NCBI RefSeq assembly: GCF_002197845.1
Contig: NZ_NIDE01000008.1
Location: 186,001-250,000 of the forward strand
DNA from: Fimbriiglobus ruber
GTDB taxonomy: Bacteria; Planctomycetota; Planctomycetia; Gemmatales; Gemmataceae
Reading direction: 5' to 3'
Length of the DNA: 64,000 bases
Positions 12,001 through 22,500 of the stretch are shown here, in pieces (position 1 is the stretch's first letter; each line of letters begins with the position of its first letter). The position numbers were made by a program, and so were the translations under genes. The notes beneath the pieces were generated by a model. It was not told the DNA's origin. It saw only the letters and a program-made list of their open reading frames with translations, and did no database searches.

Positions 12001-14743
12001 TCACGCTCGCGTCCAGGCGGGTGTCGTACCAGGTCACGATCAGCGTCCCGGTGGTCGAGTCCACCGTCAGCGACGGGATCAGCTGTTGGCGATTCCCTTC
12101 GCTAATGTCGTCGGTAATGCTGTCGTCATTCACCTGGACGGGGATGCCGGTGTTCCAGTTGATGCCCGCGCCCTGGATGGTGCCCGCCTCGACCTCAATG
12201 TTCGTGTCGGTGAGGACGCCGTTTTTCACGGTGGCCGAGGTGTAGCCTACGTAGAACTGCCCGGAGAACGGGCTGGCCGATCCGACCGAGGTGTCGAACC
12301 CGATCGTGACCGCGGACGGGATGCCGGCCGTCGGCTCGACGGCGAACTTTGTCAACGTGTTGCTTTGGAAACTCGGTCCGTTGGGCACCGACGTCGCGTT
12401 CGTAATCTGCTTGCCTTGTGCGTCGGTATTTTGGGTAGCCGTGTTAGGATTCAGGTTGGGCAGGGTCGCGTCAGTATTGAAACCAGAGGTCACGCCGGAC
12501 GTAAAATTGAGCGAGAAGCCGTTCAAATATTCGGGCGGAATCGGGTTCGTGGTATCGTGTCGGAAGTCGGTGATTGTGAGAACGTAGTTGCCCGCCAGTT
12601 GGGCCGGCGTATCGCCGTTGATCCCGAGTTGCTCCGCGATCGTGGTCCCGAGCGAGAGGTCTTCCGGCCGGTAAACGCCAATGTAGGGGAAAGTCGTGTT
12701 GAGGTCGTTGATCCGCCGCGGGCCGTTACTGTTGAAAACGGTGCTGGTTGCGGGTTGACCCACGATTGAGACGGTCGGGGCAAGGGTATACCCGGATCCG
12801 GGGTTCGTGATCGTGATCCCGGTAACGACACCGTTCGTAATGTTGGCGGTCGCGGTCGCCCCGGCCCCGGTCGTGTCCCCCGGGGCGGGGGTAATAATGA
12901 TTGTCGGCGGGACGAGGTATCCGAATCCCCCGTTGGTGACGGGGATGCTGGTCACCTCGCCGGTAGTCGGGCCGCCGAAACCGGCTACGAACGATGCTGT
13001 CGCAGTGGCGTTTGAACCCCCACCCCCGGTGATCGTTATGATCGGGGCTTTGGTGTACCCGCTGCCCGGATTGGTGATAACGATGCCGGTCACGTGCCCG
13101 TTATTGATTAGTGCGGTCGCGGTCGCCCCGGCCCCGGTGGTGTCCCCGACGGCGGGTGTAATGGTGACGGTCGGGGGCGTGGTGTAAAAGGAGCCGGTGT
13201 TCGTCACATTGATGGCGGTGAGTACGCCGGGGATCAGTGCGGTCGCGGTAGCCCCCGTCCCCGCCTGGAGATCATTGTTATCGACCCCGAGCCCCATCGC
13301 GACGTACGGGTTCGTGGGCGTGGCCGGGGGAGGGAGTACCCCAAAACTCAGTGTGTTCGTACCCGGGATGTTGCCCTTGGTCGTAGCATCTCCGTTCGTT
13401 TGATTTTCCAGTAACGTCACCGATTGACCGGTCGGTGCCGTCAGCTTGATCGATAATTGATCAAGGGATTGCGCCACGACCGCGAGGCTGATGGAGACGT
13501 CCGCCAGCGAGAAGTTCGGGTCGCTGAAACTCGCAGCACTGATGGGGAGTGTGAACGTTGTTACACTGGGGGTGTCGACAGTCGCGGGCGATACCGCGGC
13601 AATGGCGTCTTTAATCGGCGACGACGACTGCGGGTTGTTCCCGACGTTGTAGGGGACAATAACAACGCTCGCGGCGGAATGAGTCGCCGAGCCCGAGTCG
13701 GGCTGACTGACGTCGTAACTGATCGTCGAGTAGGCGGCGCCCGCGTCCATCGTGGGCCACACGAAAACGAGAGAACCAGGATTGGCCGATGAGGTGGGGC
13801 TGAAAGCAATCTGAGGCGCCGCCCCCTCGGCGACGCCGTTCGCGGTCGTGGCGGGAAGGTAGCCGCTGTCGCTAACCGGGACCGGTTCGGTCCACGTGCC
13901 GCCGTCGTTGCCGGACACGGCCGCGAGGATCGGGCTCGGGTTAAAGGTCAGACCCGAGCCGTTGAGGTCTCCAGCCGGGGCAGCCGAATCCCCCCCGTTC
14001 CAGGCGATGTAGATCGCCTTCGACTGGCCCGCCGCAGAGTCCATCGTGTCAGTTTGTGTTGTCGCCGTGGTCGGGTCGGTGAACGACGGGAGGTTATTGT
14101 CGACCGCGATGACCGGGTTATTCGCCGTGTCCTGACCGATCCACTGGTAGATCGTCGAGTACGACGAGTTGACCGCCCCGGACGCGAATGTTCCTTCCTG
14201 AAACACAACGGAGCCACTGGTCTTACCGATGTTGTGGACGAGGTAAACGAAATACAACTCCCCGTCCCGACCAAACGCGACAGAGATGTCAGAAGCGTAG
14301 GCGTAGGAATTTGGGGAGGTGAAAGAAGAAATGTTCGGGTCGCGAATAGACGTGAACCCGCCCAAGGGGCTCCCGGTCGTGTTTGTCCCGGCTTGAAATC
14401 CTGTAATGGCAGTCCACGTCACCCCTCCGTCAGTCGATTTCTCGGCAACAATTCCGAGGTCGGTGGGCGTGCTGTTGAGGACACTCGTCGCGACTAGAAC
14501 CTGATTGAGGGGATTGGTCGGGTCGGCCACGACCTGCGGGTTGATGAAGTTGACCGCCGCGGTAGACGGAAGCGCGACCGATGCCGTTGTCGCCGTGGGA
14601 GATACCACGGTTGGCGTCGGGAGAACCGCCGGCGCGAGCCGCTCTTCGATCGTTTCGAGATTCAGCAAGTACCGCTTCCTGCCGACGACTCGGGTCTTGA
14701 ACGCCATGTGTCGGAGAACTTCGGGAAGGGTGCGGCGAGACAT
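1..14743 (-). CDS. Giant secreted/surface multidomain protein (3' end outside window; two frameshifts)
   Basis: Start chosen at ATG 14743, which gives an N-terminus (MSRRTLPEVLRHMAFK...) leading into LETIEERLAPA at about residues 29-39. That is the short LE-x-x-E-x-R motif seen at the start of many large planctomycete exported proteins; a further in-frame ATG lies 120 bp upstream. Reading downstream: Asp-box repeats (KSTDGGVTW), three regions resembling proprotein-convertase P domains (roughly 13.6-12.4, 11.2-10.8 and 9.3-8.9 kb), a long sortilin/BNR-like propeller region (8.8-5.85 kb; IWKTTDF, GGVFRSVDNGKTW), then filamin/Ig-like repeats to the window edge. Many GSGYTxxPTVTITGGGG-type units are interspersed. 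More than 4,900 codons are visible. The frame is broken near 3147 and near 1455. Probably a cell-surface or matrix adhesin; no catalytic role can be assigned. Confidence 0.85.
1446..1470 (-). other. Frameshift 2 in the giant gene (one base missing)
   Basis: The phrase ACGATCCGGC is one base shorter than the equivalent ACGATGCCGG phrase in neighbouring repeats. The repeat sequence TLKLAGYPTPQVAGTPG continues leftwards only in the third frame, and that frame stays open to position 1. Confidence 0.8.
3138..3160 (-). other. Frameshift 1 in the giant gene (one base missing)
   Basis: Compared with the equivalent position of a sister repeat near 1580-1605, the stretch before GGCGAACGACGCC is one base shorter. 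Upstream of it the protein reads STDVQASFAP; downstream the repeat continues only in a different frame. Either a real mutation or a homopolymer assembly error in the GTGGGG run. Confidence 0.8.
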
Positions 14744-15455
14744 TATGCGATTCCCCAGAGTCTCATATCGGTGTAATGACAAAATAATCACAAAAAATCG
14801 ATTAGGTCGGGGCGTTCGGACTTCGGACACCACTCGGCGTGCAAAGTTCCCGGAAGCCCGCAATTCTCACAACCGGCCATCCCAAGGTCGTGCAACTACC
14901 CCAAGGTGTCCAATTTAAACGTCATGGAACCGGTTCGTTTTTCGGCCTACGCATGAATTCTTGCGGTCTCGACTTCTTCAGTCGCTATTTGCAGTTAATC
15001 GCCTAATAACCGGCATATTTCGTACTTGTTACACGAGTATCTGAAGATTTCGATCATTAAGTACATTCGCCTGAAAAACAGACAGATTTGCCAGCTGGAG
15101 CCCGCATTGTCGATCTGGGGGCAACGGGCAGATCATGCCATGTTCAACTTTAAGTAAATCCGTGCCGAATCTTACTATCCCCGCGATCGATCACGCAAGT
15201 CGGGGGGAATAGGAAACGATACGTAAACGGGGTTTGTGTAGTGATTAGTGCGATTTTTTGTGTTGCGCGAGATCGGTCGGCGCCGGCGACGGTGTGAGCC
15301 GTGATGGCGGCGCTGCCGGACGCCTTGTTCCGCGTTACTGGCCGGGCACAGGCGGTTCGGAGGTCAATCACTATCAGTTTCGACCTCAGCTGAATCGCGC
15401 GTGTCGCTCATTCTCAAACGACCAAGTCGCTGTCGTACGATGTACCTTCGGTCTT
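14744..15455. other. Intergenic region upstream of the giant gene
   Basis: About 700 bp with lower GC and no convincing gene. It should hold the promoter of the giant gene (minus strand) and the end of the response-regulator transcript. I looked for a sigma-54 -24/-12 pattern on the minus strand because of the neighbouring NtrC-like protein and found no good match. A 73-codon frame at 15150-15371 has no recognisable features. Confidence 0.6.
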
Positions 15456-16901
15456 TCAGTCCGCCTGGTCGTCGTCTGCCCAGATCGAGCGGCCGATGGA
15501 GATGTTGAGGGCCCGGATTTTGTTCCGTAAACTGCCGCGCGTGATCCCCAGGATGCGGGCGGCCTGAACCTGATTGCCGTGCGTGTGCTGGAGAACGCGG
15601 AGGAGGACTTCCCGCTCCATCGCCGTTACCGCTTCCGCGTACAGGCTTTCGACGCCGGCCGCGATGCGCTGTTGGACGAAGTGGTCCCAGTCGAAGCCGC
15701 CCGTTGAGCCGGCGACCGGGACCGGCGCCGCGACCGTACCGAGGGCGGCGTTCAAATCCTGAGCGGTAATGACCGACCCGCGACTGTAGAGGATGGCCTT
15801 TTTTAGCGTACTCTGGAGTTCTCTCACATTCCCCGGCCAGGCGTGCCGCTGGAGCAGTTCGCGGCCGTCCGGCGCGAGACCCTGCACCGGTTTTTGCAGC
15901 TCGCGGGCGAACCGCCGCACGTAATGATCGGTGAGTAAGTCGACGTCGGCCCCCCGCTCCCGGAGCGGGGGTAAGCGGATCGTGAAGACGTTCAGGCGGA
16001 AGTACAGGTCTTTTCGGAATTGGTCCTGCTCGGTGAGCTGTTCGAGGTTGGCGTTCGTGGCCGCGATCAGCCGGACGTCGGTGCGGACCGTCTCGGACCC
16101 GCCGACCCGCTCGAACGTTTGATCCTGGAGCAGGCGCAAGACCTTGGCCTGGATCAGGGGTGACATGTCGCCGACTTCGTCGAGGAAAACCGTCCCGCCC
16201 GAACACTGCTCGAATTTACCGATGCGCTTGCGGTCCGCGCCGGTGTACGCGCCCTTCTCGTGCCCGAACAGCTCGCTCTCGAGCAACTGTTCGGGGATGG
16301 CCGCGCTGTTGATGGCGAGGAACGGTTTCTCGGCCCGGCGGCTGTGCTGGTAAATGGCGCGGGCGACCAGTTCCTTACCGGTGCCGGTCTCGCCGAGGAT
16401 GAGGACCGTCGCGTCGGTCGACGCGACGCGGCCGATGGCCTTGTACACCTCCTGCATGCCCGGGCCGCGGCCGATCAGGACGTCGGCCACGTCCGGGATC
16501 GGTTCCAGTTCGCCGAGTACCGCCGGGACGTGCATGAGCCGGCTCGTCTTGAACGCCTGGTCGACGACGTCGCGGAGCTGGGGGAGTTCGAGCGGCTTGG
16601 TGAGGTAATCGAACGCGCCGTGCTTGATCGCCTCGATCGCGAGGTCGCTCGTCCCGTGCCCGGTGATCAGGATCACCGGCGTCCGCGCGTCGGCGGCGCG
16701 GAGGCGGTGGAACGTCTGCAGGCCGGTCGCGTCCGAGAGGTGGACGTCCAGTACGATCACGTCCGGCTTGACCCGGCCGGCGGCCTCGACGGCCTCGGCC
16801 GCCGTCGACGCGGTGGCGAGTACGTACATCGGGTCGGCGAAGACCCGGCGGAACGCGTGAAGGATCGAAGACTCGTCGTCGACCACAAGAATTGTCGGCA
16901 T
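15456..16901 (-). CDS. Sigma-54-dependent response regulator, NtrC/AtoC family
   Basis: 481 aa with three domains. The receiver domain spans about 1-120, with acidic pair D8/D9, phospho-acceptor D52, T80 and K102. The AAA+ sigma-54 activator domain has Walker A GETGTGKE at 170-177, the sigma-54 contact loop GAYTGA at 217-222 (the Y variant of GAFTGA) and Walker B FLDEVGD ending at 245. A Fis-type helix-turn-helix lies near 440-470 (NQVQAARILGITRGSLRNKI). It would activate sigma-54 promoters when phosphorylated. It lies 123 bp downstream of the histidine kinase on the same strand, so the two probably form one operon and a cognate pair. The regulon is unknown; the giant surface-protein gene is the next gene downstream in the same direction. 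Confidence 0.95.
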   Translation of the reverse strand: MPTILVVDDESSILHAFRRVFADPMYVLATASTAAEAVEAAGRVKPDVIVLDVHLSDATGLQTFHRLRAADARTPVILITGHGTSDLAIEAIKHGAFDYLTKPLELPQLRDVVDQAFKTSRLMHVPAVLGELEPIPDVADVLIGRGPGMQEVYKAIGRVASTDATVLILGETGTGKELVARAIYQHSRRAEKPFLAINSAAIPEQLLESELFGHEKGAYTGADRKRIGKFEQCSGGTVFLDEVGDMSPLIQAKVLRLLQDQTFERVGGSETVRTDVRLIAATNANLEQLTEQDQFRKDLYFRLNVFTIRLPPLRERGADVDLLTDHYVRRFARELQKPVQGLAPDGRELLQRHAWPGNVRELQSTLKKAILYSRGSVITAQDLNAALGTVAAPVPVAGSTGGFDWDHFVQQRIAAGVESLYAEAVTAMEREVLLRVLQHTHGNQVQAARILGITRGSLRNKIRALNISIGRSIWADDDQAD

Positions 16902-17024
16902 GACCGGAAGACCAATGGGAGGAGGGGCGTCGACCGAGTTCCCACGATACCGGGGGGTGGGAGGTGAACGCGGCGCGTTAAACCGGGGCGCCGGACCGGG
17001 CGTGTTCTCCCTAGAGAAGAGTAG

Positions 17025-18512
17025 TTACCTTCCGCCGGAGGTCGTAACCGGCCGCGGTTCCTGGCCCGCCGGCGCGGCCTGTTCGGGGGGAAGGTCGACG
17101 GTAAACCGCGCGCCGCCGGGATCGTTCGCCGCCTCCAGCGTGCCGCCGTGGTCTTCGACGATCCGGCGGGAGATGACGAGCCCCAGCCCGAGCCCCGTCT
17201 CCTTACCACTGACGAAGGGCTGGAACAGGCGCGGGAACAGGTCCGGGGCGATCCCGGGGCCGGTGTCGGAGACGTCGACCCGGGCGGCCCCGGCGGCGCA
17301 GGAGCGGAGGGCGACGCGGAGGGTGCCCCCTGTCGGCATCGCGTCCAGGGCGTTGAGCGCGAGGTTCACGAGTACCTGCCGCAGCTGTTCGGCGTCCGCC
17401 GTATACACGAGCGGCACCGGCGGGCGGTCGAACTGGACGTCCACCCCCTGCTTGGCGGCCCGCCCGCGGACCAGCCCGAGCGTGTGGTCGATCAGCCCGA
17501 TCAGGTCGACCGGCGATCGCTCCGTCTTGGGCGGGCGGGCGAAATCGAGGAACGTCTTGAGTGACCGTTCCATCCGGCGGATTTCGATCTCGATGACGTC
17601 CAGATCCTCGGCCGCGAGTGGGGAGCGGTCCCGGTCCGCCTGCCCGACCTGGACGAGCATTTTAATCGCCGTCAGGGGGTTCCGGATTTCGTGGGCGACG
17701 CCGGCCGCGAGTTGCCCGACGGCCGCGAGTTGTTCGGCCCGGAGGACTTCCCGGTCGCGTTGCTGGAGTTGCTCGACGACTTCGCTGACCTGGGCGACGA
17801 GCTGTTCCATTTCCTCTTGAAGGTCGGCGAAATGGCCCTCGCCGGAAACGACGATCTCGGGCCCCCCGCGGGGGAGTTTGCCGGCGGCGTCGCGGACCTG
17901 GACCTGGAGCCGGCGGATCGACTGGCGGACGCCCTGCGAGACCCCGTACCCGAGGACCAGCCCGGCCACGCCGCCGGTCACGCCGATGGCCGCCATGCCC
18001 CACGCGAGAACCCGCAGGATGCGCTGGTGTTCGCGGGCACTTTCTTCGAGCCGGTTGTTATTGTAGTCGACGAGCGCCTGGCAGCGGGGGAGCGTTTCTT
18101 TCTCCAGCACTTCGGCCGCGAGGTGGACCGCGCCGACCCGGGCCGGCGATTGGTCCGTCGGTAGGCGTTCCCAGAGGAGGCGGTATTTGTGAAAGCTGGT
18201 CGTGACCTGGTCGGTCAGGTCTCGCTCCCGGTCGTTGTCCGCGAATTTGCGGAGCGTCCCGAGGTGCATCTCGATCCGCGAATGCAAGCCGACCACCCGC
18301 TCGCCCTGGTCGAAGAGGATCAGCTGCAAGTCGGTCAGATTCTCCCGCAACTCGGCCGCGGTCCGCCCGCTCCCGAAGTTCTCGCGCAAGACTTCCGCCA
18401 TGCTTTCTTGCTGGCGGAAGAGCGACATGGCCATGAGTGCGCAGACGCCGACCAGAACCCCGCTCGAGAGGAGAGAAGCAAAGAGCAAGCGGCGCGGTAT
18501 CCTGTCAGTCAT
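17025..18512 (-). CDS. Membrane sensor histidine kinase, NtrB-like
   Basis: Start set at ATG 18512 (MTDRIPRRLLFASLLSS), because the longer frame begins with an arginine-rich, non-homologous stretch; 495 aa. TM1 covers about 9-30. A helical extracytoplasmic sensor region of about 135 residues follows, then TM2 at about 168-190, a HAMP-like linker and a glutamine/glutamate-rich coiled coil at 230-258. The HisKA motif AAGVAHEIRNPL has the phospho-histidine at H274. The ATPase domain has the N box LVNLALNALDAMP and the G boxes DTGPGIA and GLGLGLVISRRIVEDHGG. It should phosphorylate the NtrC-like regulator encoded next. The signal sensed cannot be told from sequence. Confidence 0.94.
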   Translation of the reverse strand: MTDRIPRRLLFASLLSSGVLVGVCALMAMSLFRQQESMAEVLRENFGSGRTAAELRENLTDLQLILFDQGERVVGLHSRIEMHLGTLRKFADNDRERDLTDQVTTSFHKYRLLWERLPTDQSPARVGAVHLAAEVLEKETLPRCQALVDYNNNRLEESAREHQRILRVLAWGMAAIGVTGGVAGLVLGYGVSQGVRQSIRRLQVQVRDAAGKLPRGGPEIVVSGEGHFADLQEEMEQLVAQVSEVVEQLQQRDREVLRAEQLAAVGQLAAGVAHEIRNPLTAIKMLVQVGQADRDRSPLAAEDLDVIEIEIRRMERSLKTFLDFARPPKTERSPVDLIGLIDHTLGLVRGRAAKQGVDVQFDRPPVPLVYTADAEQLRQVLVNLALNALDAMPTGGTLRVALRSCAAGAARVDVSDTGPGIAPDLFPRLFQPFVSGKETGLGLGLVISRRIVEDHGGTLEAANDPGGARFTVDLPPEQAAPAGQEPRPVTTSGGR

Positions 18513-18885
18513 CGTGACGAGTTCCCGACTCGGGTAGCAACAGCATCGTAGCGAACGGGGGCGAGGCGCGGAAAGGTGGAACCGATGAGACCGGCGTACG
18601 ACCCAGGGCGTTGGCATGGGCTGAGAACGGTCAGTCCTTCAGAGTGAGCAGAATAGCCCGGCCCGCCACCGGATCAACAAGGACGCGACACGGCTGCGGG
18701 GTTCGCGTATCAGGAGGTGATTTGAGGCGCCAGTGTCGGTCTCTCTTTGAACGTTGAACGCGAGGTCCACACTGTTTTCTTTCCACCACTGTAAGCGTGC
18801 TACGGTCTTCAGGGCTGAGCGTGGAAGACAGGGGCCGGAGTTGGTACGATCTTCTTGCAAGTCGTGGGTCCGTGGGATGCTCGCT

Positions 18886-19509
18886 ATGACAGACGAAAAT
18901 ACCACAATCGTGCTCCAACGCTACCTGGACGCGATGGCTCGTGACTCGCCCGCCGAACCGCTCGTCCGCGAACTTCTGGGCCGGGCGGTGTGTCGACTCC
19001 GGGCGCTTTCCACAAACCTACTGCACCGAAGCTACCCGCGGCTGATGCGCCCCCCGCTGAACTTGCAACCCGACGAGATGGTCGGGGCGGTCGTGGAGCG
19101 GCTCATCAAGGCCATGCGCGGCTTCCGCCCCCAGACGGTCCGCCAGTTCTTCGCGCTGGTCAACCAGCACATGCGCTGGGAGCTGAATGACCTGGCCCGC
19201 CGCTTAGACGAGCAGCCGCGCGCCGTGGAATTGCAAGACGGTCTGATACCGGCGTACGAGGACAGCGATTCCGACCTCAGTCCGGACGGCCGGCGCATGC
19301 TCGAAGCGATCGACGACCTGCCGGACGAAGAAAAGGAAGTCTTCAGCCTGGTGCGTATTCAGGGATTGACGCAGACCGAGGTGGCGGAGGTACTGGGTGT
19401 GTCGGTCAAGACGGTCCAGCGGCGCCTCAACCGCAGCCTGATATTACTGGCGTCGCGACTCGACGACCTGGCTCCGGGCGTGCCGCCGGGCGCCGGGAAG
19501 TCGACGTGA
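18886..19509 (+). CDS. ECF-type RNA polymerase sigma factor paired with a Ser/Thr kinase
   Basis: 207 aa from ATG 18886, with GGGA about 10 nt upstream; an ATG at 18877 is also in frame. Region 2 is helical (ERLIKAMRGF, FFALVNQHMRWELNDLARR). Region 4 is a clear helix-turn-helix: LPDEEKEVFSLVRIQGLTQ followed by TEVAEVLGVSVKTVQRRLNR. No anti-sigma gene is adjacent; instead a Ser/Thr kinase begins 12 bp after the stop. This is an arrangement seen often in planctomycetes, where phosphorylation is thought to control the sigma factor. The pair is almost certainly co-transcribed. Confidence 0.9.
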   Translation: MTDENTTIVLQRYLDAMARDSPAEPLVRELLGRAVCRLRALSTNLLHRSYPRLMRPPLNLQPDEMVGAVVERLIKAMRGFRPQTVRQFFALVNQHMRWELNDLARRLDEQPRAVELQDGLIPAYEDSDSDLSPDGRRMLEAIDDLPDEEKEVFSLVRIQGLTQTEVAEVLGVSVKTVQRRLNRSLILLASRLDDLAPGVPPGAGKST

Positions 19510-19521
19510 GGAGTCCCGACG

Positions 19522-22500
19522 ATGGTCAGTGACCCGAGGGTGGAGCGGGCAGTCGAAGCAATGCTCGACTCGGGGTGTTCGGTCCGCGAAGCGTGTCGCG
19601 ATTACCCCGAGTTGTTGCCACAAGTCCGCGAGCGGTGGCAGCGTGTGAACGCCGTCCGCGTTCAGGTCGGGGCGCTTTTCCCGGAGGCGGGGCATCCCGC
19701 TCCCGACACGACCTCTCCCGAACCGTCGGTCACCAGCCTGCCGCGGATTCCCGGATACGACATTCATGGCGTGCTGGGCCGCGGCGGGATGGGCGTCGTG
19801 TACAAGGCCCTCCACCTCGTCCTCAAACGACCGGTCGCCTTGAAAATGCTCCTCGTCGGGCCGTACGCGCGGCCGGACGAGCGGGAGCGTTTCCAGCGGG
19901 AGGCGGTGGCGGTCGCCGGCCTTCGACACGCGAACATCGTGCAAGTCCACGACGTCGGCGAATACGAGGGCCGGCCGTATTTCACGATGGAGTTCGTCGA
20001 CGGCGGCAGTCTGGCCCAGAAACTCGCGGGCGACCCGTTGCCCGCCCGCGAGGCGGCTTCGTTGTTGGCGACGCTGGCCGGCGCCGTCCACGAAGCCCAT
20101 TCGGGCGGGATCGTCCACCGCGACCTCAAGCCGGCTAACGTCCTGCTCACCGCGGTTGGTACCCCCAAGATCGGCGACTTTGGGCTCGCCCGGCGTCTGG
20201 ACGAGGGCGCGGGGTTGACCCAGAGCGGCACCGCGATCGGGACGCCGAGCTACATGGCACCCGAGCAAGCTCTCGGCAAGGCGCACGCGGTGGGACCGGC
20301 GGCGGACGTTTACGCGCTCGGAGCCATCCTCTACGAGTTACTGACGGGCCGCCCGCCGTTTCGGGCGGAGACGGCCGCGGAAACGGTCCAACAGGTTCTC
20401 GCCCAGGATCCGGTGCCGCCGTCGCGGTTCAACGGCAAGTTGCACCGCGACCTCGAGACGATCTGCCTCAAGTGTCTTCACAAAGAATCTCAGCATCGGT
20501 ATCCAAGCGCCGCCGCATTGGCCGACGACCTCCGCCGTTTCCTGAACGGCGAGGCCATCGCGGCGCGGCCCGAGAGCCGGTTGGAACGGGTCGCCCGGCG
20601 GGTGCGGCGGCGACCGGCTTTTTCGGCCGCGCTGGTCGGGGGCACCCTGCTGACAGTCGCTTTGACCTGCGGCTGGCTCTGGTTGCTCGCCGAGCGGGCA
20701 GCCACCGCACAAACAATCAAGGCGGAGCAGGCGGCTACCGCGCGGGCGGTCGAGGATGACCTTCAGGAAATGGTCCGGTGCGAGGCGGCGGCATCCTGGC
20801 CCGAGGCGACCGCCGCACTGGAGCGCGCGAGAGTGCGACTGGGCGACCGCGGGCCGGCGAGTCTGCACCAGCACATCGACCAGGGCGAGCGGGATTTGGC
20901 TCTGGTGGTGCGGTTGGACGCCGTCCGTATGAGGTACGCGGACAGTGTTGGGGGCGTCCTCGCGTTTGCCAGTCTGAATAAAGAATACGAGGAGATATTT
21001 CACGCGGCCGGGTTAGGGGGAATGTCCGACCCGGCAGAACTGGTCGCGGCACGGGTCCGGGACTCTAACATTCGGGTCGCTCTGTTGGCCGCGCTCGATA
21101 ATTGGTCCGCCCGGGAGTGGGAGCCGCACCGACAGAATTGGGTCGCGGAGGTGGCGCGGCGGGCGGACCCGAACCCGGCGGTTTGGCGCGTCCGCGCCCG
21201 CGATCCGATCACCTGGAGGACCAAGACCGCCCTTCGCGACGTGGTCGCGGCCGCGCCGGTCAACGATCCGTCCGTGGCGTTGCTCCTGGCGCTCGCCCAA
21301 CACTGGAAGGCTGCCGGAGAAGACCCGATTCCGTTCTTGACCCAGATCCAGAAGGCCCATCCCGCGGACTTTTGGGTTAACTTTACCTTGGGCGAGGAAT
21401 TGAGAAGTAAGGGCAACCCGGCGGAAGCCGTTCGCTACCTCCAGGCTGCACTCGCGGTCCGCCCGGCGGCCATCGTCCACAACAGTCTCGGGATGGTGAT
21501 GGTGAAAGCCAGCCGGCGGGAAGAAGCCGTCGACGAGTATCGAAAAGCGTTGAAACTCGACCCGACGGCCACCCCCGCTCACAACAACCTTGGCCTCACA
21601 CTGGCCTTCATGGGGCGGCACGACGAGGCGATCGACCAGTTGCGGCTGGCTCTCAGCCTGAGCCCCAACGAACCCGCGCTCAATTATCACCTCGGCGAGT
21701 GCCTGGTGAACACGGGCAAGCAGGTCGAGGCCGTCGAACGTTTCCGTCGGGCCATCGAACTCGATCCGAAATACGTGTCCCCTCAGCAAGGGCTAAAAAC
21801 CACTCTGATCCGGCTCGGTCGCATGGAAGAAGCCCGGGACGTTTGGCGCAAGACGATCGAAGTCAACCCGCAACAGCACGACGACCGGGACGGGTATGCC
21901 GAATTCTGTCTGTTTCTCAGTCGGGAAGACGACTACCGTCTTGCGTGTCGGTCCCTGCTCGACCGCTTCGGGGCGAACAAGGATCCACAGACCGCGGAAC
22001 GAACCGGGCGGGCATGCTTGCTTCTGCCCGCTTCGGCCGACGAGATTCAGAGGGCCGCAGACCTCGTCGATCGCGCGCTGGCCGCGGATCGGAAACTGTC
22101 CCCGGTCTGGGCTTACCCTTATTACTTATTCGCCAAGGGATTGGCCGATTACCGCCTCGACCGCCTGGAGAGCGCGATCATCATTCTGGAGGGACCGGCG
22201 TCCGGGGTGCTGGCGCCCGCTCCCCAATTGGTGTTGGCTATGGCCCAGTACCGTCGCGGTCGGACAGCGGCGGCCCGCAAAACGTTCGGGGCCGCCGTTT
22301 CTTCGTTCAACTGGCGGGCGTCCAACGCGGACAACCGCGAAGCCTGGGTCTTCCACATCCTCCGCCGCGAAGCTGAGCGGATGATCCTGCCAAATCTGCC
22401 GGCATTCCTGGAAGGAAAGTATCAACCCCAGGACAACGACGAGCGATTCGCCTTGCTGGGTGCTTGTCAGTTCGCGAATCGCTTCCGCGCCGCGGCCCGC

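Noticed and set aside
15150-15371. 73-codon minus-strand frame in the intergenic region
   Set aside because: No ribosome binding site, no hydrophobic or conserved pattern; composition like non-coding neighbours.
14744-15455. Possible sigma-54 promoter for the giant gene
   Set aside because: No GG/GC pair with correct spacing on the minus strand; a distant GCAA...TGCCA match has wrong spacing.
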